NCBI RefSeq assembly: GCF_002872335.1
Contig: NZ_NJAG01000013.1
Location: 193,232-257,231, forward strand
Source: Siphonobacter sp. BAB-5405
GTDB lineage: Bacteria > Bacteroidota > Bacteroidia > Cytophagales > Spirosomataceae
Direction of reading: 5' to 3'
Length of the DNA: 64,000 bases
In this document: piece by piece, positions 8,384-17,370 of the stretch
How the letters are laid out: each line of letters begins with the position of its first letter
Position numbering within the stretch: the stretch's first letter is position 1
Notes under the pieces: model-generated
The model's database searches: none
Seen by the model: only the letters and a program-made list of their open reading frames with translations
Told to the model about the DNA's origin: nothing
Program-made: the position numbers and the translations under genes

Positions 8384-9700
8384 TTATTCAGTTTCCTTCT
8401 GCAATACGCCTATCGTCCGATTCGATTTTTTGAAGTACGTTTTCGCGACCCGCTGAATGTCAGCCACTGTCACGTTACGATAGTCCTCAGACGCCGTGAA
8501 AAACTTGCGGTAGTCGCCGAAGTAGCGTTCGTACCGACCCAGCGTATTCGCTTTTCCGTTATTGGTCTGGATACTGCGGTAAAAGTCCATTACCTTTTGA
8601 TTTTTTACCTTCTCCAACTCTGCTTCCGTCACGCCCGTTTTCACGACCTTATCCACTTCAGCGAGCAGAGCGGCTTCCAGGGTATCCGCTGTTTTGCCAT
8701 CTGAAGCCTGGGCGGTAAAGGAGAACAGGTACGGATCAATGCTGGGAGCAAAACTCGTATAGGCCTCGCTGGCGATCTGCGTATCGACGAGGGCTTTGTA
8801 CAGACGCGAGGACTGGCCCCGGGATAAAATGGCCGACAGCAAATCCAGGGCGTAATAATCCGGGTGTCGGGCTTCTGGGGTGTGATACGCAATCTGTACG
8901 TAAGGTGAGGGTACGTCCCGATTTACCATTACCCGGCGTTCTCCCTTTTGCTCGGGTTCTTTGTTGTGGACGACCGGAGGAGCCGGAGCCAGTACGGGAA
9001 TGGGCTCGAAGTACTGCTCGGCCAATCGCTTGACATCGGCCAGCTTGACGTCACCGACGATAAAGGTGATGGCGTTATTGGGGGCATAATACGTTTTAAA
9101 GTAGTTGACCAGATCTTCCCGTTTCCAGTTTAGAATATCTGACTCATACCCAATGACACTCCACATGTACGGGTGTTGGGAAAAAGCGACCGAAAGCATC
9201 GCCTGATCCAGTTCTTCTTCGGGGCTGTTTTCTAACCCGGTCGTATATTCCGAATGCACTACGCCGCGTTCCGACTCAATCATCTTGGGATCCAGAGCCA
9301 GATCCCGAATCCGATCCGCTTCCAGATCGAAAATAGATTCCAGAGCGGTGGCCGGGAAAAAGTCCGTATACACGGTCATGTCCTGACTCGTATAGGCGTT
9401 ATTTTGCCCGCCATTGAATTCCATGACCTGATCGAACTGCTTGGGGCCGTATTTCTTGGCTCCGTTGAACATCATGTGCTCGAAAAAGTGCGACAGTCCG
9501 GTGATGCCCTGTTTTTCGTTCCGCGAACCCACGTTCCAGAACAAATACATGTTCGCGTTAGGAATCGAATGATCTTCCAGCACGAAGATTTTCATTCCAT
9601 TTTTCAGGGTAAACGACTGGACATCTTCCGCTTTTAGCTGAGCGAAAGCGGGGACGCTCAGCCAGAAGGCCAGCCCCCACATACAAAAGCGTTTTAGCAT
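8384..9700 (-). CDS. M16 family zinc metallopeptidase, catalytic subunit
   Basis: Secreted M16B peptidase of 438 residues, signal peptide 1-20 (ending PAFA). The inverted zinc motif HFFEH is at residues 71-75, and a third ligand glutamate falls in the ESERGVVHSE segment about 75 residues later. The C-terminal domain also carries the conserved SSRLYKAL region. First gene of a two-gene operon with the inactive subunit; the 9-nt gap implies coupled expression and a heterodimer, as for other M16B pairs. Confidence 0.93.
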   Translation of the reverse strand: MLKRFCMWGLAFWLSVPAFAQLKAEDVQSFTLKNGMKIFVLEDHSIPNANMYLFWNVGSRNEKQGITGLSHFFEHMMFNGAKKYGPKQFDQVMEFNGGQNNAYTSQDMTVYTDFFPATALESIFDLEADRIRDLALDPKMIESERGVVHSEYTTGLENSPEEELDQAMLSVAFSQHPYMWSVIGYESDILNWKREDLVNYFKTYYAPNNAITFIVGDVKLADVKRLAEQYFEPIPVLAPAPPVVHNKEPEQKGERRVMVNRDVPSPYVQIAYHTPEARHPDYYALDLLSAILSRGQSSRLYKALVDTQIASEAYTSFAPSIDPYLFSFTAQASDGKTADTLEAALLAEVDKVVKTGVTEAELEKVKNQKVMDFYRSIQTNNGKANTLGRYERYFGDYRKFFTASEDYRNVTVADIQRVAKTYFKKSNRTIGVLQKETE

Positions 9701-9792
9701 GACAGATAAGGGGAAAAGTGTAAAATAGGAAAGTTACAGGCAAACCTCGCAACGGGGCTCAACTGTATGATGAATGGTTGGGAAAAGGCTAC

Positions 9793-10476
9793 CTACAAGC
9801 CTGGAATCCGAAGAATCAGGTTGGGGTCGGGGCAGTTGGCCAGATACATCGCCCGCTCCGACAGGCTGCATACGCCCGGATAATCGCCCGACCATTCCTG
9901 CATCTCTTCAATGATCTGAAAATGCAGGTGCGGCGGCCAGTCACCGTTTTCCGGATACGGTCCGAATTCCGCAAAGGGCTCTCCCGCGGCAATGGTCTGG
10001 CCGGGCACTTTATCGCGTAACGACGCACGGCTGAGGTGACCGTACAGCGTATGAAAAAGAGTTCCTTCGAGTTCGTGTTGCAGGATAATCGTGGGCCCGT
10101 AATCACCAAAATTAGCGTTATCCCGCAGGCTATGAATGGTACCCGTTAGCGGAGCGGAAACGGGCGTACCCGCTTCGGCCCAAATATCGATTCCGAGGTG
10201 AATTTCCCGGGGTTCGGTCGTTTGCTGAAAATGTGGACTCCGCCGATACAGAACCCGGTGTTCATTGTAACCCCCGACTCCGCAAAGGGCTCCAGCTTCC
10301 TGTATTTCCTGCGTGACGAAGCGGGAAAAATCGGCCGTATCGACGAGTTCCTGTTGCTGTAGAGCCTGATTTCCGGCGGTAAAATCAAGAATTTTTACGC
10401 GAAAACGCTGCCAGTCGAAGGGTACTACGGAAGCAAAGGAAATTTGGTATTTAAGAAGCGTATCAGTAAGTTTCAT
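9793..10476 (-). CDS. M23 family metallopeptidase-like protein
   Basis: LytM/M23 domain in the second half of a 227-residue protein: HLGIDIW (first His and Asp ligands), then HTLYGHLS and PPHLHFQ (His pairs), the full lysostaphin-type zinc set. No signal peptide or membrane segment is visible, unusual for a cell-wall hydrolase, so a cytosolic role or a cryptic export route is open. The first 90 residues match nothing I know. It ends 92 nt before the M16 operon start on the same strand and is divergent from the peptide transporter. Confidence 0.85.
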   Translation of the reverse strand: MKLTDTLLKYQISFASVVPFDWQRFRVKILDFTAGNQALQQQELVDTADFSRFVTQEIQEAGALCGVGGYNEHRVLYRRSPHFQQTTEPREIHLGIDIWAEAGTPVSAPLTGTIHSLRDNANFGDYGPTIILQHELEGTLFHTLYGHLSRASLRDKVPGQTIAAGEPFAEFGPYPENGDWPPHLHFQIIEEMQEWSGDYPGVCSLSERAMYLANCPDPNLILRIPGL

Positions 10477-10487
10477 GGATGGCTGTA

Positions 10488-10522
10488 TTTGGCAAGCCCC
10501 AAATCTACGTTTATATTTGGGG
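10488..10522. promoter_or_regulatory. overlapping divergent promoters inside a palindrome
   Basis: Plus strand: TTTG at 10488-10491, 20 nt, then a perfect TATATTTG at 10512-10519, reading toward the POT transporter. Minus strand: a perfect TAGATTTG at 10507-10500, reading toward the M23 gene. The boxes are built into the inverted repeat CCCCAAAT (10497-10504) / ATTTGGGG (10515-10522), so the two promoters are mirror images and should compete. Confidence 0.5.
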
Positions 10523-10657
10523 TGCTACGAATTACCCTGCACTTGATTTAAAGCTGTCCAGCAGCTTTTCAACGGCTTTAGTAAAGTAGCGGTTGCCCGG
10601 CACACGTCTATACGAACTCCAAAGTTTACTTAACTTCATTCATCAAAACGAAATCGG

Positions 10658-12163
10658 ATGCCCGAATTTATTAAACCGCCTCAGACGAAACGGATTTTAG
10701 GCCACCCCCAGGGCCTTTTTTTGCTTTTCACCACGGAAATGTGGGAACGCTTCAGCTACTACGGCATGCGGGCCGTTCTTACGCTGTATTTTACGCAGGC
10801 GTTGATGCAAGACAAAGCCTTTGCGTCTAACTTCTACGGTGGTTATACGTCACTGGTCTATCTGACGCCCCTGATTGGTGGGTATATCGCGGATAAATAC
10901 TGGGGCAACCGTCGCTCGATTTTGGTAGGCGGACTGGTCATGGCTCTGGGCCAGTTTTTCCTGTTCTGTTCGGGGAGTATCTATGACCAGCCCGGCGGAA
11001 ATATGCTACTCTACGTCGGGCTAGGTCTGATGATCGTTGGGAATGGATTCTTCAAACCCAACATCTCTTCGATGGTAGGGACGTTGTACGATCCGGCCGA
11101 CCGGCGGAAAGATGCGGCGTATACCATTTTTTACATGGGGATTAACCTGGGTTCGTTCATTGGACAAACGATTTGTGCCTTGGTGGGAAATACGGGTCGC
11201 CCCGAAGATTTCCGCTGGGCTTTCCTCGCCTGTAGCATTGCCCTCTTACTAGGTACCGTTGTCTTTCAATGGGGAAAAATCAAGTACCTCGTCACCTGGA
11301 AAGGTGAACCCGTAGGCGAAACGCCCGTTAACTCTCCCGCCGTAAAGTCGGTGTACTGGGTGTTGCCGGTTTTGCTGGTGGTAGGCCTGGGCATGTTATG
11401 GTTTGACGTAAACGTGTATCCCATTCTGCTTTGGTTTCCGCTGATTGGTGGCGTCGGTTCACTGGTTTTTATCCTGATGGATAAATCCCTGAATGCGAAA
11501 GAAAAGCAACAGGTGATTGTTATTTACATCGTTTCGTTTTTCGTTATTTTCTTCTGGGCTGCTTTCGAGCAGGCCGGTGCTTCGCTAACATTTTTCGCCG
11601 ATGAACAGGTGGATCGCCAATTGTTTGGCTGGACCATTCCACCGGCATTGTTCCAGAATTTCAACCCCTTCTTCGTCGTCACTTGTGCCCCGATCATGGC
11701 TGGCATCTGGACGTACTTAGGTAACAAGGGTATTGAACCCGCTTCGCCTTACAAAATGGCGATTGGTCTGACCTTACTGGCCATTGGGTATCTGATTATG
11801 TTACCGGCCGTAAAAGATCCGGTACCGGGTGTGAAGGTAAGTGCGGGCTATCTGGCGGCCTTGTACTTCTTCCATTCCGTTGGGGAGCTTTGCCTCTCTC
11901 CCATTGGTCTGTCATTGGTGAACCAGCTGGCCCCGGCCAAGTACAGCTCTTTGCTGATGGCGGTGTGGTTTCTGGCCAACGTAGCGGCCAATAAATTCGC
12001 GGGTACGCTGAGTTCGTACTATCCTGAAGCGGGTAAAATTACTAACTTCCTCGGCTATCAAATGGCGAGTCTGTACGACTTTTTCCTGCTGTTTGTGGTG
12101 ATGTCCGGCGTAGCAGCGGTACTGCTGTTCCTGTTGTCGAGACGACTCACCCGAATGATGTAG
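10658..12163 (+). CDS. POT/PTR family proton:oligopeptide symporter
   Basis: Inner-membrane importer of di- and tripeptides driven by protons. The family's TM1 signature ExxERFxYY is present as EMWERFSYYG near residue 27, followed by the TM2 region (YTSLVYLTPLIGGYIADKYWG) and the PTR2 motif FYMGINLGSFIG. Length 501 residues with about 14 membrane helices, typical of bacterial POT proteins. It lies divergent to an M23 peptidase and near M16 peptidases, which would fit uptake of peptides released outside, though no shared regulation is seen. Ends in a strong terminator. Confidence 0.93.
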   Translation: MPEFIKPPQTKRILGHPQGLFLLFTTEMWERFSYYGMRAVLTLYFTQALMQDKAFASNFYGGYTSLVYLTPLIGGYIADKYWGNRRSILVGGLVMALGQFFLFCSGSIYDQPGGNMLLYVGLGLMIVGNGFFKPNISSMVGTLYDPADRRKDAAYTIFYMGINLGSFIGQTICALVGNTGRPEDFRWAFLACSIALLLGTVVFQWGKIKYLVTWKGEPVGETPVNSPAVKSVYWVLPVLLVVGLGMLWFDVNVYPILLWFPLIGGVGSLVFILMDKSLNAKEKQQVIVIYIVSFFVIFFWAAFEQAGASLTFFADEQVDRQLFGWTIPPALFQNFNPFFVVTCAPIMAGIWTYLGNKGIEPASPYKMAIGLTLLAIGYLIMLPAVKDPVPGVKVSAGYLAALYFFHSVGELCLSPIGLSLVNQLAPAKYSSLLMAVWFLANVAANKFAGTLSSYYPEAGKITNFLGYQMASLYDFFLLFVVMSGVAAVLLFLLSRRLTRMM

Positions 12164-12185
12164 ACATAGACATTAGTACTTTAAG

Positions 12186-12220
12186 AAAACAGCTCCGGAT
12201 TCATCGTCCGGAGCTGTTTT
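12186..12220. terminator. bidirectional terminator
   Basis: Perfect 14-bp stem (12186-12199 with 12207-12220), 7-nt loop, T-rich on both exits. The last base overlaps the stop codon of the minus-strand NTF2-like gene. Confidence 0.88.
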
Positions 12221-12666
12221 TATTTTCTACGCGTATCACTAAGCTGAATAATCTTCCAGCCCTGGTCAGTTTTATAGAATTGAAAAGCATCCACCCCTTT
12301 GTGACTAAATTCCTTATTGGCGTAAAATTCATAGAATGCCCAGGCCGTCGCCAGCCGGTCGTCTACGCGAATTTCACAGGACGTCAGTCGTTCTTCAATG
12401 TTCGTGTCCGATGGAATCGAGCCAATGGCCTTGACGAAGGCATCAATACTCTGACTAAGCAGTAAAGGCTGGCCCTGGCGATTAACGAAGGCCGATTGAA
12501 GGCGAGCTGAGGGATGAAAGACACTTCGTACGAGGTTGGTATCCTTCTTGGCCATTCCCTCAAAAAGCCGATCCACGACGGCCCGAATCGCAGATTCTTC
12601 CGTTTGCTGAGCCTGTACCGAGAAGATACTCAGGCCTAATACACTCGTCAATACAATTTTTTTCAT
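12220..12666 (-). CDS. secreted NTF2-like (SnoaL/DUF4440-type) protein
   Basis: Exported protein of 148 residues with a signal peptide (MKKIVLTSVLGLSIFSVQAQ), then one cone-shaped NTF2-like domain: an N-terminal helix (IRAVVDRLFEGMAKKDTNLVRSVF), central strands and the closing DAFQFYKTDQGWKIIQLSDTR typical of this superfamily. Catalytic function cannot be inferred. The start at 12666 gives the signal peptide directly; a longer frame adds five residues. It follows the cytochrome c lipoprotein gene by 23 nt on the same strand, so the two are probably one operon. Confidence 0.8.
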   Translation of the reverse strand: MKKIVLTSVLGLSIFSVQAQQTEESAIRAVVDRLFEGMAKKDTNLVRSVFHPSARLQSAFVNRQGQPLLLSQSIDAFVKAIGSIPSDTNIEERLTSCEIRVDDRLATAWAFYEFYANKEFSHKGVDAFQFYKTDQGWKIIQLSDTRRK

Positions 12667-12689
12667 GTTGAAGGGATCCAATGGTTTAA

Positions 12690-13526
12690 CTACCTGGATT
12701 TATGTTTGGCCATGTAGGAAAGGTAGCCGACAATTTCGTTAATTTCTTTCGCTTCCAGTCCCAACGTAGGCATTTTCACCTTATTCCGGTACTGATCGGG
12801 GTGAGCGATGAAGGCCTTCAGATCATCCGTTTTCCAGTACTCGGTTACACTTTTAGGAAAATTCAGCTCAGGACCAAGCGTACCCCCGACGCCGTTGAGG
12901 GCATGGCAGGTTAAACAATGCGTTTTGAACAATCCGTACCCTTTGACGACGGAATCATCGTCTTTCGGCAACAGAGCTTGCGTCTCTTTGGAAGCGGAGG
13001 TCAGCGAGATTTTAACCAGGTTATACGGCCACTTATAGGTAGCATCATCACCCGGAACGTCGGTATAACAGATGTAATACGGAGCGATTTTCTTGGTTTC
13101 CGAACCTTTCTGCAAGGTCGTCCAGTCCTCTCCCTGAGCAGCATCGTGGTCCCGAACAGCCAGATAGGCTTTTTTGCCCAGTACCTTAGTCAGTGGCATG
13201 GAAGGATTATAGCCATCCTCGCATTCAAAGACGACCTGCGTTTCGGCAGGATTGACGCTCCTATACGCCGGTATCTGTTTCAAAACCGTAGCTAAGGGTA
13301 TGGCATCAAAGGTCTTGTTGCGGTGAAAAACGGGATCATTTGGTACGGTAATTGATTCCGTTGGCCCCAGCTTACCTTTCCACGCCACTAAGTCAATCGA
13401 TAAGGAATCCGTACTTGCCTTCGGAGCTTGCGAAGTAGAATCAGTTGCTTCCGCCTGCGTCGCTTTCGAAGCGGGCTGGCAGGCCAGACAACCCAGAAAG
13501 AGGATAGAAAATAAAGCTCGTTGCAT
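12690..13526 (-). CDS. lipoprotein with SUOX-like domain and cytochrome c
   Basis: Lipoprotein signal with lipobox LACQ near residue 16. Residues about 40-180 look like a degenerate sulfite-oxidase-type molybdopterin-binding fold (ECEDGYNPSMPL, then YKWPYNLVKISL), but I see no catalytic cysteine in the expected motif. Residues about 195-278 are a class I cytochrome c with heme motif CLTCH and a probable methionine ligand in KVKMPTLG. Likely a periplasmic electron carrier or sensor tethered to a membrane. The SUOX relation is my inference; the cytochrome domain is clear. It lies in the same redox block as the true sulfite dehydrogenase at 18.9-20.2 kb. Confidence 0.8.
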   Translation of the reverse strand: MQRALFSILFLGCLACQPASKATQAEATDSTSQAPKASTDSLSIDLVAWKGKLGPTESITVPNDPVFHRNKTFDAIPLATVLKQIPAYRSVNPAETQVVFECEDGYNPSMPLTKVLGKKAYLAVRDHDAAQGEDWTTLQKGSETKKIAPYYICYTDVPGDDATYKWPYNLVKISLTSASKETQALLPKDDDSVVKGYGLFKTHCLTCHALNGVGGTLGPELNFPKSVTEYWKTDDLKAFIAHPDQYRNKVKMPTLGLEAKEINEIVGYLSYMAKHKSR

Positions 13527-13865
13527 ACCGGCAAATATCAGAAAAAAGACGAGATGCTGCGAAGGTGCATAAGGTTTGACGGTTGATTTAAGGTGCAGGT
13601 TTGAGAGCCACGAATGTCATTTCTGGTTGCTAGTATTGAACGCTCGTAGCGTTAGGAGCTGATTTTTAGTTTAAGTACTGAATCGAATTTCTTAGTTCAG
13701 AAATTTCAGCATCTACCGCTCGTTTTGAGCCTTTAAATTAGAACAGTACTCTAAAATCTTTACAATTTTATTATTCTGATTATCAGTAGCCTATTCAACT
13801 ATTCTCTACTTTTTCAGAAAAATTCATTACAACCGGGCAACCCTTTCGTCTTACCCTGCGAGTAT
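13527..13865. other. intergenic region, 339 nt
   Basis: Divergent spacer between the cytochrome gene and the ECF sigma gene. AT-rich near the sigma gene. It holds a small hairpin AACGCT-CGT-AGCGTT at 13639-13653. I see no open frame and no confident promoter. Confidence 0.4.
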
Positions 13866-14468
13866 TTGATTGAAACTAGCCAAAACGTGATTAAAATCAC
13901 TCCCGCAGAGCTATTGCCCCTTCTACAGGGCTGTGCCCGGAACGAACGAAAAAGCCAGGAGCGACTGTACCGGCTTTTTTATTCGTTCGCGATGAGTATT
14001 GCATCACGGTATTGTCCGACGAAAGAAGAAAGTCTGGAGGTAGTCAACGACGGATTTCTGAAGGTCTTTCACGGCATGACGCATTATCAGATTGAAAAAC
14101 ACGAACCCGTACCGTCGTTCGTAGGCTATTTCAAGAAAATCATCATTCACACAGCCATTGATCAGTATCGAAGCAGCATTAAGCATAGTCACCAGGTAAA
14201 TCTGGAAGAAGGTATTTCCGTTTCCCACACCGAAAGTCCGCTCGACGGGCTGGCTTATGAAGAATTGATTGGATTAGTACAACAACTGACGCCCGGCTAC
14301 CGGGCCGTATTTAACCTATACGTCATTGACGGCTATTCGCACGAAGAAGTAGCCCAACAACTGGGCATCACCGTTGGCACCTCCAAATCAAATTTAGCAA
14401 AAGCCAGACAATACCTGCGGGAGCTGTTAAAACAAAGTCATGAAGAACGATCCTCCAAATATGTCTGA
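13866..14468 (+). CDS. ECF RNA polymerase sigma factor
   Basis: Sigma-70 family ECF protein of about 200 residues. Region 2 lies around residues 25-95 (ERLYRLFYSFAMSIASRY, EEVVNDGFLKVF-type segment, and YFKKIIIHTAIDQYR), region 4 at 130-190 (LTPGYRAVFNLYVIDGYSHEEVAQQLGITVGTSKSNLAKARQYL). This start is a TTG; a GTG eight codons later is an alternative, and no ATG lies near. The gene overlaps the next by 29 nt, which codes for an anti-sigma-like/outer-membrane-barrel protein that very probably controls it. Confidence 0.9.
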   Translation: MIETSQNVIKITPAELLPLLQGCARNERKSQERLYRLFYSFAMSIASRYCPTKEESLEVVNDGFLKVFHGMTHYQIEKHEPVPSFVGYFKKIIIHTAIDQYRSSIKHSHQVNLEEGISVSHTESPLDGLAYEELIGLVQQLTPGYRAVFNLYVIDGYSHEEVAQQLGITVGTSKSNLAKARQYLRELLKQSHEERSSKYV

Positions 14469-15807
14469 TGATCAGCTGGATGACCTGTTCAGACAGGCTG
14501 CCTCGGGCTACGAACCGCCGTTCGATCCGGAGGCTTGGAAACGCATGGAGCAAAAGCTCGGCGGGGATCAGTATTTCAAATCGGCAGTTAGACGATTTAC
14601 GCTCATTGAGGCACTGGTGGTGCTGAGTATGCTGGGCTTATTCTGGTGGGCCAGTCACGGACCTATCCCGGCGAAAATGGGCACGGAGCCCTCAGAAACG
14701 GCGGTCGTACGTGCGACCAAGCCCTCTACTCAAGTAGAATCAGTACCAACAACCCAGCCTTCATCCGCTCAGCGTAACCCGGAGGCCTCACCATTAGCTG
14801 CTTCGGATTCAGAAAAAGCAATCCGTACAACTAATGAGGATACGTCCGTAAACCGTTCGTCCACCATACGCAAGACTTTAAAGCCAATACACCGTCCAAC
14901 TACGCCGAGTCGCTACGTTTCCGAAGCTCCATTAGTGGCTTCGGACGTAAGCCCTCGGAAAGCCCGGACTTTTAACTCTCGCAGGCAGTCCATTCCCGAC
15001 TATTCCAAGCGGCAATCGCGTCGGCGAGAAGAGGAGAACCTGGTACCCAAGTTAGCCGTACCTCAACCTACGGTTTCTGCTGATACGAGCAGTACGAAAC
15101 TGGGAATAAAGGCATTAACCGCGTTGTCCTGGAAAGCGTTACCGGTTGACCTGGCTTTTCAGGTTCCGGATTTAGAACAGTCCAACGAGCCGGCGGCTTC
15201 GGTACCCCAGCCCCAACCCCGCTGGGCCTTACAATTGATGTTGTCGCCAGATTTCACCCGCGTTCCTGGTAGAAGAGCGGCTACGGGCGTCAATACGGGG
15301 CTTCAACTGGAATACCGGCTGGCCCCACGCTGGCGAGTAGCAGCCGGAGTTATTTACTCACTTAAAAACTACGCCGCTACCAGTTACGATTACCGACCCT
15401 ATAAGGGATATTGGACGACTTACCATCGCCCGGACCAGATCGACGCCACTTGCCGGATGCTGGATCTGCCACTCAGTGTGACCTTTGATGCCTGGAAAAT
15501 CAAACAGAATCAATTTTTCGTGAGTCTGGGAAGTACGTCTTATCTCATGCTACGGGAGAATTACCGGTATCAATATACCACCTATGAGTACGACATCGAA
15601 AAAAAGCGTACGGGAAATCACTGGCTGGCCACGGTCAATCTATCGCTGGGTTTCGAACGACCCATTACCTCCCGTTTGCAGTTGCGTATAGAACCCTTCG
15701 TAAAAATGCCGCTGGGAGGTGTAGGCTTTGGAAACGTGCGTTTGCGTACGGAAGGTATATTCTTTACGCTTCGCTACCACTTACAAAAGCCAACTATAAA
15801 ATTCTAG
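14440..15807 (+). CDS. anti-sigma-like N-terminus fused to outer-membrane beta-barrel
   Basis: A 455-residue protein in three parts. Residues 1-50 are a short acidic/helical cytosolic tail (DDQLDDLFRQAASGYEPPFDPEAWKR) like those of small anti-sigma proteins. A membrane helix follows at about 52-70 (FTLIEALVVLSMLGLFWW). Residues 70-260 are a Pro/Ser/Thr/Arg-rich linker. Residues about 261-455 alternate like an outer-membrane barrel (YRLAPRWRVAAGVIYSLKNY, LDLPLSVTFDAW, closing TEGIFFTLRYHL). One chain would thus span inner membrane, periplasm and outer membrane. Overlaps the sigma gene by 29 nt; an ATG at 14461 is an alternative start. Role as sigma regulator is inferred from coupling. Confidence 0.75.
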   Translation: MKNDPPNMSDDQLDDLFRQAASGYEPPFDPEAWKRMEQKLGGDQYFKSAVRRFTLIEALVVLSMLGLFWWASHGPIPAKMGTEPSETAVVRATKPSTQVESVPTTQPSSAQRNPEASPLAASDSEKAIRTTNEDTSVNRSSTIRKTLKPIHRPTTPSRYVSEAPLVASDVSPRKARTFNSRRQSIPDYSKRQSRRREEENLVPKLAVPQPTVSADTSSTKLGIKALTALSWKALPVDLAFQVPDLEQSNEPAASVPQPQPRWALQLMLSPDFTRVPGRRAATGVNTGLQLEYRLAPRWRVAAGVIYSLKNYAATSYDYRPYKGYWTTYHRPDQIDATCRMLDLPLSVTFDAWKIKQNQFFVSLGSTSYLMLRENYRYQYTTYEYDIEKKRTGNHWLATVNLSLGFERPITSRLQLRIEPFVKMPLGGVGFGNVRLRTEGIFFTLRYHLQKPTIKF

Positions 15808-15946
15808 TATACAGAACATTACTAGCTGCTAACCGTCCATTTCCCTCTTGCGTGCAACGCTGCGTTAGCGTTGGCCGTAATGATTCGTAACCGAAAGGCT
15901 ACTCTGAAACGTATTACCCTTTTTGAACCCTATAACTGTAAACGAC

Positions 15947-16393
15947 ATGGCGACGATGGACCGCAAACAATTTATGAGTATGGTAGGTACCGGTATCGGT
16001 GCGATTATTCTGCAACAATGCCTTTCGGGCTGTAAAAATGAGAAAGATGATCCCGTAGATCCCGATTCCGGCAATGGCGGTACTGGGGGCGTCAACCTCT
16101 CCCTTGACCTGACGAATGCGACGTATTCCAAACTAGCTACTAACGGCGGTTACGTGTATACCAACGGCATCATCGTCGCTCGTACCAATGCGGGCACGTA
16201 CATCGCCGTGTCTCAGGCCTGTACACACCAGGGCGTTTCGGTGGAGTACCGAACCGGAACGAATGATCTGTATTGCCCCGCTCACGGTTCCCGCTTCAGC
16301 ACTACGGGTTCGGTGGTACAAGGCCCTGCGAATGCCGCTCTCAAACAGTACAAAACTGAACTTACTGGCACGACGCTACGCGTTTTTGAATAG
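15947..16393 (+). CDS. Rieske 2Fe-2S lipoprotein
   Basis: Exported iron-sulfur protein of about 148 residues. Both cluster motifs are intact: CTHQGVSV (Cys, His) and CPAHGSRF (Cys, His), 18 residues apart as in small Rieske domains. The N-terminus has a hydrophobic stretch (FMSMVGTGIGAIILQQ) ending in a possible lipobox (LSGC), followed by an acidic Gly-rich linker (DDPVDPDSGNGGTGG). A twin-arginine pair is absent (DRKQF), so export of a folded cluster protein is puzzling; Sec with later cluster insertion is possible. Starts at 15947 or 15956. Same-strand neighbours are a DUF5777 barrel and YceI. Confidence 0.88.
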   Translation: MATMDRKQFMSMVGTGIGAIILQQCLSGCKNEKDDPVDPDSGNGGTGGVNLSLDLTNATYSKLATNGGYVYTNGIIVARTNAGTYIAVSQACTHQGVSVEYRTGTNDLYCPAHGSRFSTTGSVVQGPANAALKQYKTELTGTTLRVFE

Positions 16394-16427
16394 TCGTTTT
16401 TTGTTCCGCTCTTCACCCGTCTTTTGT

Positions 16428-17342
16428 ATGAAAACCTCCGTTTTTTTCTTCCTTCTAGGATTCGTATGCCTGAGTCAGACGGTACGTGCTCAGGACGATG
16501 ATCTGCTTAAATCGCTGGATCAGCCTACCACCCAAACGTTTACTTCAGCGACGTTTAAAGGTACTCGCCTGATTAATGGTCATACGGTCGAGACCGTCAA
16601 GGGTAAGCACCTTGATTTCCTGATTTCGCACCGTTTTGGTCGGCTTAATTCGGGTGTTGATAATTTCTACGGCCTGGATGAAGCTTCGATCCGTCTCGGC
16701 CTCGAATACGGTATTACGGATCGACTGACGGCCGGCGTAGGTCGCAGTAATATTCAGAAAACCGTCGATTTGTACCTGAAATACCGCTTGCTTCGCCAGA
16801 GTACGCAGGGCTCACCGCTGAGTGTTACGTTGTTTGCTTCGGATGCCATCGTCACCGAACCCACGCGTAGCAACGCCAGTAGCACCCTGTATTATAACAA
16901 CGGCGAACGCCAGAACTGGACTTTTCAGGCCTTGATTGCCCGTAAATTCAGCGATCGTTTTTCGCTGCAACTCATGCCCACGCTTCTCACCCTGGCGAAG
17001 CCCGAACAAGGCCCCAAAGCGATTCCAGCCGTGGGTATTGGTGGACGGTTTAAAGTCAGCAAACGCGTATCGATTAATGCCGAATATTACGCCCGTTTCC
17101 TCAGTGAAAGTGACCAGCTAACCGCTCCCGGTGGCGTAAAATCCTACAATGCCGTTGCCGTAGGCGTTGATATTGAAACCGGCGGTCACGTCTTTCAATT
17201 ACACTTCACCAACTCGCAGGGCATGATCGAGAAGCAATTCCTGAGTCAGGCTACGGGCAATTTCTTCAAAGGAGATATTCATTACGGCTTTAACATTTCC
17301 CGCACCTTTAGCTTCGACCGGAAGTCGAAAAAAGACTGGTAA
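16428..17342 (+). CDS. DUF5777 family beta-barrel protein
   Basis: Outer-membrane barrel candidate of 304 residues with a signal peptide (MKTSVFFFLLGFVCLSQTVRAQ). Sequence blocks such as LDFLISHRFGRLNSG, FYGLDEASIRLGLEYGITDRLTAGVGRS and the final LHFTNSQGMIEKQFL match the DUF5777 family found beside Rieske, YceI and cytochrome genes in Bacteroidota. Function unknown; the neighbours suggest an envelope redox or lipid-related role. An open frame reaches back to 16188 inside the Rieske gene but would bury the signal peptide, so the ATG at 16428 is used. 28 nt separate it from the YceI gene. Confidence 0.88.
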   Translation: MKTSVFFFLLGFVCLSQTVRAQDDDLLKSLDQPTTQTFTSATFKGTRLINGHTVETVKGKHLDFLISHRFGRLNSGVDNFYGLDEASIRLGLEYGITDRLTAGVGRSNIQKTVDLYLKYRLLRQSTQGSPLSVTLFASDAIVTEPTRSNASSTLYYNNGERQNWTFQALIARKFSDRFSLQLMPTLLTLAKPEQGPKAIPAVGIGGRFKVSKRVSINAEYYARFLSESDQLTAPGGVKSYNAVAVGVDIETGGHVFQLHFTNSQGMIEKQFLSQATGNFFKGDIHYGFNISRTFSFDRKSKKDW

Positions 17343-17370
17343 TTGCTCATCCTAAATTCTTATCCAGACC

